Shown here: positions 1-8,990 of the stretch, piece after piece
Numbering within the stretch: the stretch's first letter is position 1
How the letters are laid out: every line of letters begins with the position of its first letter
DNA from: Liolophura sinensis
Lineage: Eukaryota; Mollusca; Polyplacophora; Chitonida; Chitonidae
Reading direction: 5' to 3'
DNA length: 64,000 bases
NCBI RefSeq assembly: GCF_032854445.1
Contig: NC_088300.1
Location: forward strand, 22,299,608-22,363,607
Translations under genes and position numbers: made by a program
The notes under the pieces: generated by a model
The model's database searches: none
What the model was told of the DNA's origin: nothing
The model's input: only the letters and a program-made list of their open reading frames with translations

Positions 1-647
1 AGTAGATCCATGCAGAATAAGCCTGTCATGCATGGTAATACATCCATTTTCATGCCTAGATTGATTGACTGAATGAGTGATTGGTTGATTGGCTGATTTA
101 TTAATGTCCAGTGCCGTACTTGGTGGAGGAAATCGGAGTTCTTATCTGTTTGATAAAGTGTAGAGTGATTTCTACCTGTGTGTAATTCGCTTTGTCACCT
201 TTTTTTTCAAATGACGTCGCATTGGGCTAGTTTAGTTAATTCATTGGTGTTTTTATTTCACTGTATACTCAAGAATTTCCACAATAACGGTAATATTTAT
301 TAGTAAATAAATCTGTAGTGTGCCTTATTGGTAGAAGATAAGCAACCTTCAACCAACGTAACACTGAGCAAACGCTTTATAGTCTTTGTTGTTACAGTTC
401 TGAAGTCTTCAGTCCATAAACCCAATAGAAACCTCACTAATGACGTTGATCAAGTGCCAGAAAGCTAGCTTGCCTTGAGACTTTGGTATACTGCTAGCGT
501 ATTTCTGAATGCTAAGTAGGGAATAATGAAATAGATCGCAGATCTAGTGTACTACTACGTCTTGTGTACTACTACGTCAAATTATAGGTCTAAATCGTTA
601 CGCTTTCTTTTAGCTATAACGTTTGACTCGGTATACCAGTTCACCAT
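1..647. other. 3' UTR/flank of the bZIP gene
   Basis: No coding potential beyond the bZIP stop. Positions 241-290 look like a decayed fragment of the SINE core found elsewhere in the window (ATTGGTGTTT ... TACTCAAGAAT). The rest is AT-rich unique sequence. Confidence 0.5.
296..301 (-). terminator. Candidate poly(A) signal of the bZIP gene
   Basis: TTTATT on the plus strand reads AATAAA on the minus strand, about 350 bases past the bZIP stop codon. A second identical hexamer is at 257-252. Either would give a short 3' UTR. The choice is inference. Confidence 0.35.
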
Positions 648-3600
648 TTATCCCAAGCTGCAGGCTGGGTTTGAAGAACAGGACAGTTTCGTCTCCAAGA
701 ATCCAATTCGCTCTTTCAGGAACAGATTTTCGTACTCGAGTTCCAGGGCGCGACGGTAGAACTGCTTCTCTTTCTCCTTCTTCATCTCTCTAGACCTTCT
801 CGCGGACTCATTGTTCTTCCTCCTCTTCTCCCAGTAGCAGATGTCCTTTCCTGTCCTGGGCACGGAACATTTGGCGCGTTTCCTGATGATATTCCGGGGT
901 TTGTAACCGGCTACCGTCACCCCACTGCTTATCATGTGATCAACGTCCACCAGTTCTTTCACTTCTGGCAATGGTGCAGAATTGGTCGCGGGAGTTTGTT
1001 TGTTTCCATTAGCACACGACAATATTTCCGTGTGGGTTTCCTCAATCCCACCGTCTTTTTTCTTCGCTCGAACTTCACCATAACCTTTCTGCCCACTCAA
1101 ACCCATAGACGCATCCTGAAGGTGAACGGCGGTATTTGCTGACTCGTGTGAAATTTTTTTATGATTTTTCTCATATATGTCCTTGGCATCCTTTTGATTT
1201 ATAGGGGATTTTTGAACGGCGAGCCAGTCTTCATTCAAATCGCACGGACGAATGAGATCAGAGTTATTTCCCATTGCAATCTCAGGCGCAGATAGTTGTG
1301 GATTTACACACCTGACATTCTCTGTAAGCCGGCAATCCAGCCTGTCCATCTCATTGTCGGGAACACGCACATCCCACTCACTCATTTTTCTTTCAGCAAA
1401 ATCTCCATGATGCCTCATTTTTTCACTGGATGCGCCAAACCCATTAACTGTGTGCAGTTCCGTAAAATCATTGGTCGGTGCGCTGCAGTTGTCTTGTCCA
1501 ATATAAGAAGAAGGACTCAGCCCATTCTGAGCAGCGGAGTGACTCATGGTTTGAGAATTGCTTTCGACAAAAGGCTTAAAACTTCCGTCAAAGAATTCGT
1601 GTGCTTCCCTGAAAATATTGTGTCCACCATCCAGCCACATACAGGACCGTTCTTCCCTGACACCCATGTTTGCAAGCGAATCCGTCCGTTCCAGGCCCGG
1701 ATAAAAGTTCGACCAAGAATGTTCCGTCTGTAAGTCTAGCTCTGGGTCGCCATCTGGAATGGGCAAGTCTTCAGGAGAGAATAAAGTGGACAGCCTGACA
1801 GGGGTCGGTTCAGGCTCGTTATTTGGAGGATTATCACATGGATAACAGCCGTTGTTTGCTTCCGGATAACGAGTCGTGGCTGTGGGGACAAACAGTACAT
1901 TATTTAAACAGAAATGTTATATATGTATATAAAATTTAGGAATGTTAAATCCAAAATTTTGACAGTGGTTGACTCGAGAAAGCATTTATAATTTTAGATT
2001 AACTCTTGTCTAAGGTGTTAGAAATCAAAAACAGCGTACAAACTGGTAAGAAAATGTTGATCCAACATTATCTTAATAATCAGTGTCAATTTAACCCTAT
2101 TAGGTGTTGTGTCCCGGACTTTATACTTATGATGCGTTGCGTTTGATAAATGTAATCTAACATCAATGTAATGGCAAAGAATCAAAAGGCAGCGTTATAA
2201 TTTAAGATCTTAGCACTCAGACTTCACAACATTTAAAATGTTGACATTTTAATGTTTGCATTTTATGAGTGTTGGAGATAATTAACAGAGATTTTTTTCT
2301 TTTAATGACTATCGCTCCAGTGAGACTTACTTTAGCCTATATACACATCTCCTTTTACAGGGAAAAGACAAGCCTATAGGCCTGTGGTATTGCAACAACT
2401 TTCATAGGATAATAATCTACCAGAACTGTCACTCTGGGAAGGGATTGCACAATAACTTGGTCACGCGAGGCGGGCCAACAGACCAGTAAGCGCAGCTCCT
2501 TCAGCTCCATGTCGCGCCAAACGGACCCATGGGTTCGCGCCAAAAATGACTAATGGATGAGCTCCATTTCGTTCGCGTCAAAACTGACCACTGGGTGAAC
2601 TCCATTCGCACCACCCGCGAGAGCAGCTCCTTCAGACGTGACGGACCAATGAGTAACCACGCGGTCTTGGTGTGTTGGGGGTTGAGCAGCTTCTTCAGCT
2701 CCTCGGAGCCCAAACTTACCCATGGGTGATCACGTGACCCATGGGTGATCACGTGATCGGTCTTGGCGTCTGAAATTTGTTGACAAATGCATCCGCTGTC
2801 TGGGATAGGTTCACTCACTATACACGGACACTGGGACGAGAGACTCAGACCCGGTCGATACCACTTTCCATGCATTGTACTACGACTCCGACAGTCCAGC
2901 GGCTTACTGCGGCTTTCAGCCCTTGCTCAAGGCAGCCCGGCAACATAGACTCAAGGTGAGTAGGGCCCGCGTGTTGGCTTGGCTGGCACAGCAGGACACG
3001 TACACGCTGCACCGTCCCGCTAGACGGCAATACCGGTTAGGGGTATAGACAATCATTGGCAGGCGGTCGACATGGCAGCGATTGCCAAAGAGAACGACGA
3101 CAACCGTTATCTACTAATCTGCATCGATGTCCTTTCCATGTACGCTCGGGTTATTCCACTGCGCACCAAAACCTGTCCTCGTCTGATCGACGCGTTTCAA
3201 CGCATTTTCAAGACGGGACGTTGAACGTTGAACCTGCAAAAGGACGATGGCAAAGAGTTTCTGAACAGACCGTTCCAGGTATTTTTAAAGGACAACGGGG
3301 TGTTTTTCTATCACACGTTTAACGAGACCAAAGCGTCCGTGGTAAAACGGCTTAACTGTACTTTGAAAGGACGCATGTACAAATATTTCACCGTTTACAA
3401 CACTCGTCGGCGCTGGTCCGCGGCTACAATCGAGCGTATCACCGGAGTATACGGCGGGCACCCAGAAGCAGAAAGAAGTGCGTCAAACCTTGTACCATCC
3501 ACCCACGTCCAAAACGATCGGTGTACCGTTATCACACAGGCGATCTCGTGCGTATAAGTAATGTGAAAGAGAAATTCGACCACCCAGCTTTAATTCTTGG

Positions 3601-6600
3601 GTGCAGGCCACGGACGTCAAACGTATTTAACCCCGAGGATGACAGGGGTAGCTGTCACTCCCTCTCGACCTACCTCAAGGGATGGATCAGTGGGTACAAG
3701 GCTTGCGCGAGAATAAAGACACCGTGGCAGCCGAGTTCCCTTGTACATCGGAGATTTAGTGGTCGGATTGTCCAGCTCCTCCAAGACCAGTCGACCATTC
3801 AATATCTACAAGGGTAATTAAGCAAGACGCTCCTCCGCTGGTCCAGGAAGCCTTTGTCCCCGCCACCGCCGCCGTCACCACCACCATCACCACCGTCGTC
3901 GCCGAGTGACATCGCCCGTTGGCTTGACAGCACTGTCCCGGGCGAGGACCTGACCTCCAACCCGCTACCCACCACGGCGTTTTACCGTCAAGCAGGACGC
4001 GTCCATGGACCAAGCCATCACTCCCCGGTTGAAGTTTACGGGATTCCCTATCTCACTCCAACTCCGCCGGCGTAACCGACTATCGCTCCCTAACAATAAT
4101 ACGGTACCGATAACCGTTTCCACACCCGTCTATTCTTCACCCAACACGGCGCGGCGTGGCAGCAGCCGCGACAGCAGCAGAAGGAGGTTGAATAGCGTCT
4201 ACCTCGCCCTCCTCACCCGCGGCGACCAGCAGCAGCAGTCACAGTAGGAGTCTGTCTACCTCGCCCTCCTCTGCAGCAGAAGCTTATGACGCATTTCAGA
4301 ACCAAACTGTCACAGCCCATGCATTTGACTGGTGACTGGGAGAAATACAGTACCCCTATACCTGGTTCAACGTTCGGCAAGACAAAGTGTGGTATGAAGT
4401 GACTCCAAATTTGACCAGCACCGCGCTAAACATAACTTAAGCATAAGCATAAGCTAATCATTGCCAGCAGGCTATTACCCTTCACCCTAACACCTCGCCA
4501 AGGGCCTGACCGACTTGTTGACCCTCACACACATCCCTTTACTCAAGGCCCACACCGGTGATTTGACGTGCAGTTTCGATGATGTGCAATGGAAATACAG
4601 CCTCCGGTTTCAGAAACAACTGGGGCTTGGTTTCAGCCCGTGAATGAAAAAGCTCATGAATTTACCGCACGACTGGCTCATGGGGCCGACGGATATGCCG
4701 CACATCGGTGCCGGTGGTTTACATGCCACAACACCCACGCTGTACGTGTACACGCACATTGCCGAAAGGCGTGTGGTGGGGGACACGCTGGCACCGCTGC
4801 TGCGGCTGGTCACCACGAAAGGGAAGTACGGGCAACATCTCCAAGACCTTCCAACACGTGGAAAACATCCCCGTGCGGTGCAAGCGTTTCTCGACGGTGG
4901 AAATTGATATAAGGGATGACACCGGGCAACCCGTCGCATTTCAATGCGGTGAAGTGGTGCTGACACTTCACATTCGACAGCGGCGCGCATTACCTTTGCA
5001 ATAAACGTCGTAGACGATCCCGCCATGTGCTGATCCTACGTCTGCTATTACACCAAGCAACCCGGCGGAGGTGGGTTACCTTTGTTTCGTGGTGCTGTTG
5101 TACAGCGTTGTCTCCGCAGTTTTATCAAAATGGCGCAGCTCTTGCTTAAGCCCGCTGTGAAAGCGTTGGGTAAAACTGCGTTATGTCACGCACTGAAAGT
5201 CATGGACGATGTGTGGGAAGAGGGAGTGCCGGTGAGCCAGGCCTTGTAACGACACGCTTTGAAGGGTAGAAAACAGCTGGTGGTCAAAGCCGGTTGCTAC
5301 CCCCCAGCGCAGGATGCTCTGTAAGCCGAACGGGGAGGGACGTCTATAAAACGGAAGGTCCGACGCAACGCTCCCACTTGTCACCTGCACGATGGACCAA
5401 GAAGACCTACGCTCCCCCGCCAACCTCGACTCACCAACTCCGCTCCGCATCAGATATTTTTAGCTAACGCCATGGCTCTCCCTCACGCCGAGTGTTGTCC
5501 GTCGGTCAGCAGTAACTTTGATTTGTGCATCTTACCCCCTGCCGACACCAGTGTTCAAGGAGATCAAGGGGACGCCTACAGTCGCATCGCCAGCCTGAGC
5601 GACGTGGGACCCATGGAATTTCGCATCACCAATGCGGACGGTGACACTTACTTGGAAGACGCGCTGCTCCCACTCGTTTTCACCTGCCTGTTGGGCACCG
5701 AAGACATACGCTCCCCCGCCAACCTCGACTCACCAAACCCCGCTCCGCATCGGATATTTTTAGCTAACGCCATGGCTCTCCCCCACACCGAGTGTTGTCC
5801 GTCAGTCAGCAGTGACTTTGATTTGTGGATCTTACCCCCTGCCGACACCAGCGTTCGAGAACATCGCTGGGATGCCTACAGTGTCCTCGCCAGCCTGGGC
5901 GACGTGGGGTTTGTGGAATTTCCCATCACCAATACGGACGGCGACACTTACTTGGACTTGGCCAACACCTTGTTATACGTGAAGGCGAAGGAGGGGTTGT
6001 GGAGGCCGGCAAGAGTGTAGGTCCGACTAGCCTGTGGCTGCATTCGCTGTGGCAACAGATCGATGTCTCCCTGAACGACAAACATGCAGACGTTGTTGTC
6101 TTACTGCGCAGAAGCCAAGAACACCCAGCTGTCTTCTGCCTTGTGGTAAACGGACACCCCATAGATGTTTGACAGGACGGATGAGACCAACGTGGGGTTT
6201 GACAAAGGGCTGCAGCTCACGGCCCAAAGTCAGTTGGTTGATATACTGGGACGCCTGCACTGCGACATGTTCCTGCAATGGTGTTACCTGGTGAACAACG
6301 TGAGCGTCCGCATCCAACCCGCCCCGTCCAAGCACGCGTTTGCCTTGATGTCGTTGATGTTTGCCGGTGAGGAGGGTCCCGACCACAAGACCCGCTTGGA
6401 GGAGGTGCTGATCTTTGTGCGCAAAGTCACCAGCGGCGTTCAACTGGGGCATTTAAAAGCGTTGCCCAAAACCCCTGCAAAGTACCATATCCGCCGCGTG
6501 CTGACCAAATATTTCTCGTGCCCAAAGGCCACACCCTCATCAACGCACAAAACCTATTTTTGTGCAGCTTAACGATACGTTTAGTGGTGGGATGTGTGAG

Positions 6601-8990
6601 CAACACGGCTTTTGACGGCAGCTACGATAAAAACCCGTTCCATTTCCAGCACTTCTACACAAACTTCGCCGCCTTGCATGTCGGCGGACGTCAAATTCCT
6701 GCTAAGACCCTGACACCCGACTTCAAGACCGGGAATTTCCTCAGAACATACATGAACCTCTTTACCAACACGAGAAAAGTGTTTCACGACGAGTTCCCCT
6801 CCATCCTTTCCACCGTGTTCGCCAAAGGCAACACGCTGTTTTGTTTCGACTTGACTCCCAGCCTCCACGACGATCATCCACTGAACTTGGTTCAGAAAGG
6901 TGATTTGCGCCTAGAGACGCGGTTTGCCAGGCTACTGCCGGAAACCATTACCCTGCTGTGCTACGCCGAATTCAACAATATCATAGAAATAGACAAAAGC
7001 CGAAACGTGCTCTGTGACTTAGCCAGTTTAAAAAACAAAACAACATGGACACGGTGCAATTGCAATGTGTGGTACAGGCGGACGTGTTTACCCGCCCCGT
7101 GCTGGGGGATGTCTACGCTCGAGACCACCTCTCTTACCAAGTCACCAACCAGCCTGGGTCTGCGTCATCAAGACAGACACGTGCCTCCGCCCGGGACAAC
7201 ATTGGGTGGCCGTCTTAATAGACGTGTGTCCAGACCCACCCCGTCTCCGGGGGTAGTACTTTGATTCGTACGGACTCCCACCCATCCACGCCGATATCAC
7301 TGCTTGGCTCAACCGCAGAACACACCACTGGACGTGGAATGATCGACGGCTGCAGAGTATAGACACGGTCGTGTGTGGACAATACTGCCCGTATTACTTA
7401 ACCTAGCGGACTCGAGGTCGTCCCATGGACGCCATTGTACATATGTTAAGCTTGCTCATCCCTTCTCGGCGTGCTGTGTCTGCTCGTGTCGCAGGCAATT
7501 ACTCCGTCGGGAAAAGTGCATGGCGCACGTCCGACAAGTAAATTTTCCTTTGCCTCTTCTCCTCCTCCTCCTCCTCCTCCTCCTCCTCCGTAAGCCATGA
7601 TGGCAGTGTAGCGTTAGCAGTATACAAGGGGCTCTCTGAGTGAACGTGGTCTGGTGTTGTCCAGGCAGGCAAGATAGCCGGAGTAGCTTCACTCTCTTCA
7701 CACACCTTCGTTTTATCCCGTCAACGCGGACGTCAACGAAAGTCACCCATGGGTCAGTTTTGGCGCGAAATGGAGCAGAAGGAGCGTCTCTCGCGCGTGA
7801 CATCAGTTTTGGCGCGAAATGGAGCTCACCCATGGGTCCGTTTTGGCGCGACATAGAGCTCATGGAGCTGCGCTCATTGGTCCGTTGGCGCGCCTCGCGT
7901 GACGTGTGACGTCACGCGTATGCGCCTAGGGGAGCGCGGACACATCTGCTCCTCTGAAAGACGACACGTTCAGCCCCTTCTATACTACCGTCATGATATA
8001 TCTGACTAGTGGATATAAAAGGATACGTGAATAGCTACTATGAAACAGAGAGTATGGTTTAGAAACATGTAGAAAGATATGCCCCAAAAATGAGAATTTT
8101 TTATATTTCTTAATAATTCCGTTATTAAGTATTTATGTATATTTTCCGTCAGTGGTCGAAAATATTCGGAAATGAACATAGTTGCAACGCCCCCAACTCG
8201 GGCTCTCGAGTCACAAAGCTGTTTTGACAGCTATCATCGCTGATGTCACCACTGCTGGCTACTCAACTTCTCGACTGACCGCTGGGGCCTCAGGAAAACT
8301 GTAGTTTAAAGCCATTTTTACAAGAAGAAAGCCTCTACGCTTTTTTGTAATTCTATATGTCAGGACACATTATATAATGTGTATTAAGAAATATAAACCG
8401 AGCATTCCATATGCCCTTTCACAGTTTAATATAGTCACCGACAGGTTTTCATCTCAGTAACGATGCGAAAATTAAGTGGAATCTGAATGCATTGTTTACT
8501 TTGGTCACATTGCTCTAGATGATTTCAAGTGGAGGATCTCGTCAAACTTTCGCCGTCGTATTAGGTACCGGTATATATGAAATATTATGCGGAACGGCGT
8601 AAAATACCAATCGAATAAATAGATAGATATTAATGTTGGCGTCATAAAACTATTCCAATCCTCTTCTAGAAAGACACTGTTTGATTTGGTTGTATCGGGT
8701 TCTGTTTGAACAGCCATGTGTACGACGATAAGCCATTGGCTGAGAAAATAGTTATAGTTCATACAAATTACACAAATAAGGTGTTAGAGATGAATTTTCA
8801 ACGAAAGCTTACAGTGATTAGGATACATGTGATAGTTGTTATTCTCCACGTCCCAGCCCCGGGGAGCTGGGTTCATACTGGCCGTGGCTGTGACGCTGCA
8901 GGTGACTGACAGATAAGACGTGTCCGTGGGCGTCAATGCCTCCCATGTTTGATAACTCGACATTCCCTCCTGCTGAGTCGTGCCGGGCAC
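648..8990 (-). CDS. bZIP transcription factor, PAR/NFIL3-like, two coding exons
   Basis: Probable nuclear DNA-binding regulator. Exons on the minus strand are 8990-8813 and 1879-648 (stop TAA at 650-648). The first ends at donor GTAAGC with one base of a codon. The second follows a pyrimidine-rich acceptor and supplies two bases, so the phases match. Starting at the ATG at 8963 gives 460 residues. A basic region plus short leucine zipper lies at about residues 399-449, beginning YWEKRRKNNESARRSRE and followed by a heptad-like stretch. The YWEKRRKNN signature is typical of PAR/NFIL3 (E4BP4, CES-2, vrille, giant) bZIPs. The rest is Ser/Asn/Asp-rich with no recognised domain. The 8990 exon may be preceded by further exons: it sits behind a CAG acceptor and has no upstream in-frame stop. 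The intron of about 6.9 kb hosts a Maverick relic. The family is well supported; the orthologue and the true 5' end are not settled. Confidence 0.82.
1880..2460. other. bZIP intron, left of the Maverick relic
   Basis: AT-rich intronic DNA between the splice acceptor at 1880-1881 and the relic. No gene or repeat is recognised. Confidence 0.6.
2461..2650 (+). repeat. Left terminal inverted repeat of the Maverick relic
   Basis: The reverse complement of 2461-2535 matches about 7831-7906 with few differences; the shared words include CCTCGCGTGA, GGAGCTGCGCT and TTTGGCGCGACAT. The similarity continues inward in weaker form (AAGGAGC ... CTCTCGCG, CAGTTTTGRCGCGAA, AAATGGAGCTCA), so the repeat is at least 75 bp and probably near 200 bp with internal tandem motifs. 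Confidence 0.8.
2875..3600 (+). pseudogene. Maverick integrase (rve/DDE family), broken
   Basis: Retrovirus-type integrase that would insert the element. The N-terminal region is open at 2875-3045 (begins LYYDSDSPAAYCGFQ) and ends at a TAG at 3046. The catalytic core resumes in another frame (CIDVLSMYARVIPL, about 3121-3160) and stops at about 3222. It continues in the frame starting 3228 with the second acidic motif KDDGKEFLN, then NETKASVV. The residue expected to be the catalytic Glu is encoded as Lys at 3345-3347. GRMYKYF follows, then another frame change. A C-terminal basic/chromo-like stretch (YRYHTGDLVRISNVKEKFD) is read from 3521. Three or more frame breaks plus the altered third catalytic residue show it is dead. 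Confidence 0.88.
3601..4254 (+). other. Unassigned, Pro/Ser-rich low-complexity stretch of the relic
   Basis: Frames here are short. 3854-3905 is a CCG/CCA/TCA-rich run giving a proline tract, and 4140-4240 gives Ser/Arg/Gln-rich peptides with CAGCAG runs. It lies between integrase and the penton-like gene and could contain the integrase tail and the start of the next gene. No domain is recognised. Confidence 0.4.
4280..5003 (+). pseudogene. Penton-like minor capsid protein (Maverick PX), broken
   Basis: Predicted single-jelly-roll vertex protein of the virion. The N-terminal part reads FRTKLSQPMHLTGDWE in one frame near 4300-4345, then EIQYPYTWFNV in another (about 4350-4390). The middle, around 4500-4638, is open and ends at a stop near 4640. 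The C-terminal part is read from 4644 (LYVYTHIAERRVVGDTLAPLLR), then in a different frame with the family-typical ending FSTVEIDIRDDTGQPV and TLHIRQRR (about 4890-4985). At least three frame breaks are present. Assignment as penton-like rests on recognising these conserved blocks and on its position just upstream of the pX-like and major capsid genes, the usual Maverick order. Confidence 0.78.
5037..5320 (+). pseudogene. pX-like small virion protein, broken by a stop
   Basis: Short basic/hydrophobic protein of the type that sits between penton and hexon genes in adintoviruses/Mavericks and has been likened to adenovirus pX/pVI membrane-active proteins. It is open from 5037 with a Gly-rich start (QPGGGGLPLFRG), then an amphipathic Lys/Ala/Leu segment (LLLKPAVKALGKTAL) and DDVWEEGVPVSQAL, then TAA at 5247-5249. 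Reading past the stop continues RHALKGRKQL, consistent with a nonsense mutation. The gene ends before the TATA-containing spacer at 5345. Confidence 0.65.
5345..5351 (+). promoter_or_regulatory. TATA-box-like element upstream of the major capsid pseudogene
   Basis: TATAAAA lies about 45 bases before an ATG at 5392 and about 125 bases before the capsid ATG at 5472, in otherwise GC-rich sequence. Consistent with a relic late-type promoter; not tested. Confidence 0.4.
5375..5960 (+). repeat. About 300-bp direct tandem duplication of the capsid-gene start
   Basis: 5375-5674 and 5675-5960 are about 90% alike by eye with an offset of 299-300 bases. The shared blocks include GCTCCCCCGCCAACCTCGAC, TTTTTAGCTAACGCCATGGC and CTTACCCCCTGCCGACACCA. 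The ATG occurs at 5472 and again at 5772. The offset is a multiple of three, so one 182-codon frame (5472-6020) runs through both copies. Confidence 0.9.
5472..7030 (+). pseudogene. Major capsid protein (Maverick PY, double jelly roll), broken
   Basis: Homologue of the hexon-like capsid protein that builds the virion shell; C. elegans F54H12.2 is, to my recollection, of this type. The duplicated N-terminus is at 5472 and 5772 (LPPADTSV, then FPITNTDGDTYLDLANTLLYVKAK). Frame changes near 6010, then SLWLHSLWQQIDVSLND (about 6027-6080). It changes again near 6080-6165, then is open through 6572 (GRLHCDMFLQWCYLVNNVSV, FVRKVTSGVQL, AKYHIRRVLTKYFSCP). The last third is read from 6518 (RLVVGCVSNTAFDGSYDKNP, GRQIPAKTLTPDF, CYAEFNNIIEIDKSRNVL). 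At least four frame changes are present, but nearly the full length survives, so this is the clearest gene of the relic. Confidence 0.9.
7045..7406 (+). pseudogene. Adenain-like cysteine protease (Maverick PRO), broken
   Basis: Virion-maturation protease of the C5/Ulp1-like fold. ATG at 7045 opens MDTVQLQCVVQADVF. A frame change near 7150 leads to KTDTCLRPGQHWVAVLID, whose His is the expected first catalytic residue. Another change leads to YFDSYGLPP (the acidic member of the triad) and VVCGQYCPYYL, with the Cys in the usual C-terminal position, ending at TAG 7404-7406. Order His, Asp, Cys fits the family. Two frame breaks make it non-functional. It starts just after the capsid gene. Confidence 0.82.
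7456..7863 (-). pseudogene. C2H2 zinc-finger remnant, antisense at the right end of the relic
   Basis: The minus strand keeps one canonical finger near its 3' end (7540-7465): Cys-x2-Cys-x12-His-x4-His within FTCRTCAMHFSRRSNCLRH. Just upstream is a (TCC)n tract that reads poly-Glu in one frame and poly-Arg in another. This suggests a slipped acidic linker. The ORF begins inside the right inverted repeat. Some Maverick polymerases or accessory proteins carry a similar N-terminal finger, so this could be the stub of a deleted gene; that is inference. Confidence 0.5.
7553..7592 (+). repeat. (TCC)n microsatellite
   Basis: About twelve TCC units within the zinc-finger remnant; slippage here could explain the frame change between the acidic and the finger frames. 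Confidence 0.85.
7740..7906 (-). repeat. Right terminal inverted repeat of the Maverick relic
   Basis: Partner of the left repeat. It contains two direct copies of TTTTGGCGCGAAATGGAGC (around 7758 and 7807), a third diverged copy around 7842, and two ACCCATGGGT palindromes (7745-7754, 7828-7837). Confidence 0.8.
8078..8410 (+). repeat. Dispersed repeat, copy A (about 330 bp)
   Basis: Shares an extended ordered set of words with 25675-26015 in the same orientation: TATTTTCC(A/G)TCAGTGGTC, AAAATATTCG, TTGTTTTGACAG, CTGGGGCCT and CACATTATATA. The two copies are perhaps 70% alike by eye. No coding frame and no clear terminal repeats. Unknown dispersed element. Confidence 0.6.
8575..8632 (+). repeat. 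SINE-1 3'-tail fragment
   Basis: GAACGGCGTAAAATACCAAT followed by AAATAGATAGATA matches the 3' end of the tRNA-derived SINE at 30088-30358. Confidence 0.6.

Larger units (their letters stand above)
2461..7906. mobile_element. Maverick/Polinton (adintovirus-like) relic, internally deleted
   Basis: A GC-richer block inside the bZIP intron, bounded by inverted repeats. In order on the plus strand it carries integrase, penton-like minor capsid, pX-like, major capsid and adenain-like protease pseudogenes, with a zinc-finger remnant antisense at the right end. This gene set defines Mavericks/Polintons. Intact elements are usually about 15-20 kb and also encode a protein-primed DNA polymerase B and an FtsK/HerA-type packaging ATPase. 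Neither was seen here and the span is only about 5.4 kb, so it is a deleted copy. Every gene is broken by stops or frameshifts. Exact outer ends and target-site duplication could not be fixed because the two flanks diverge at once outside 2461 and 7906. Confidence 0.9.

Noticed and set aside
1296-1733. 145-codon plus-strand frame opposite the bZIP exon
   Set aside because: The minus strand has the bZIP domain and matching splice phases. The plus frame has no recognisable domain.
2501-2875. 124-codon minus-strand frame at the left end of the Maverick relic
   Set aside because: Runs through the terminal repeat and antisense to the integrase start. It has no recognisable motif; its openness probably reflects GC-rich composition.
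3601-4254. Packaging ATPase or polymerase B remnant between integrase and penton-like gene
   Set aside because: Looked for Walker A (GxxxxGK[ST]) and polymerase-type DTD-like words in the frames here and found none; the stretch is low-complexity.
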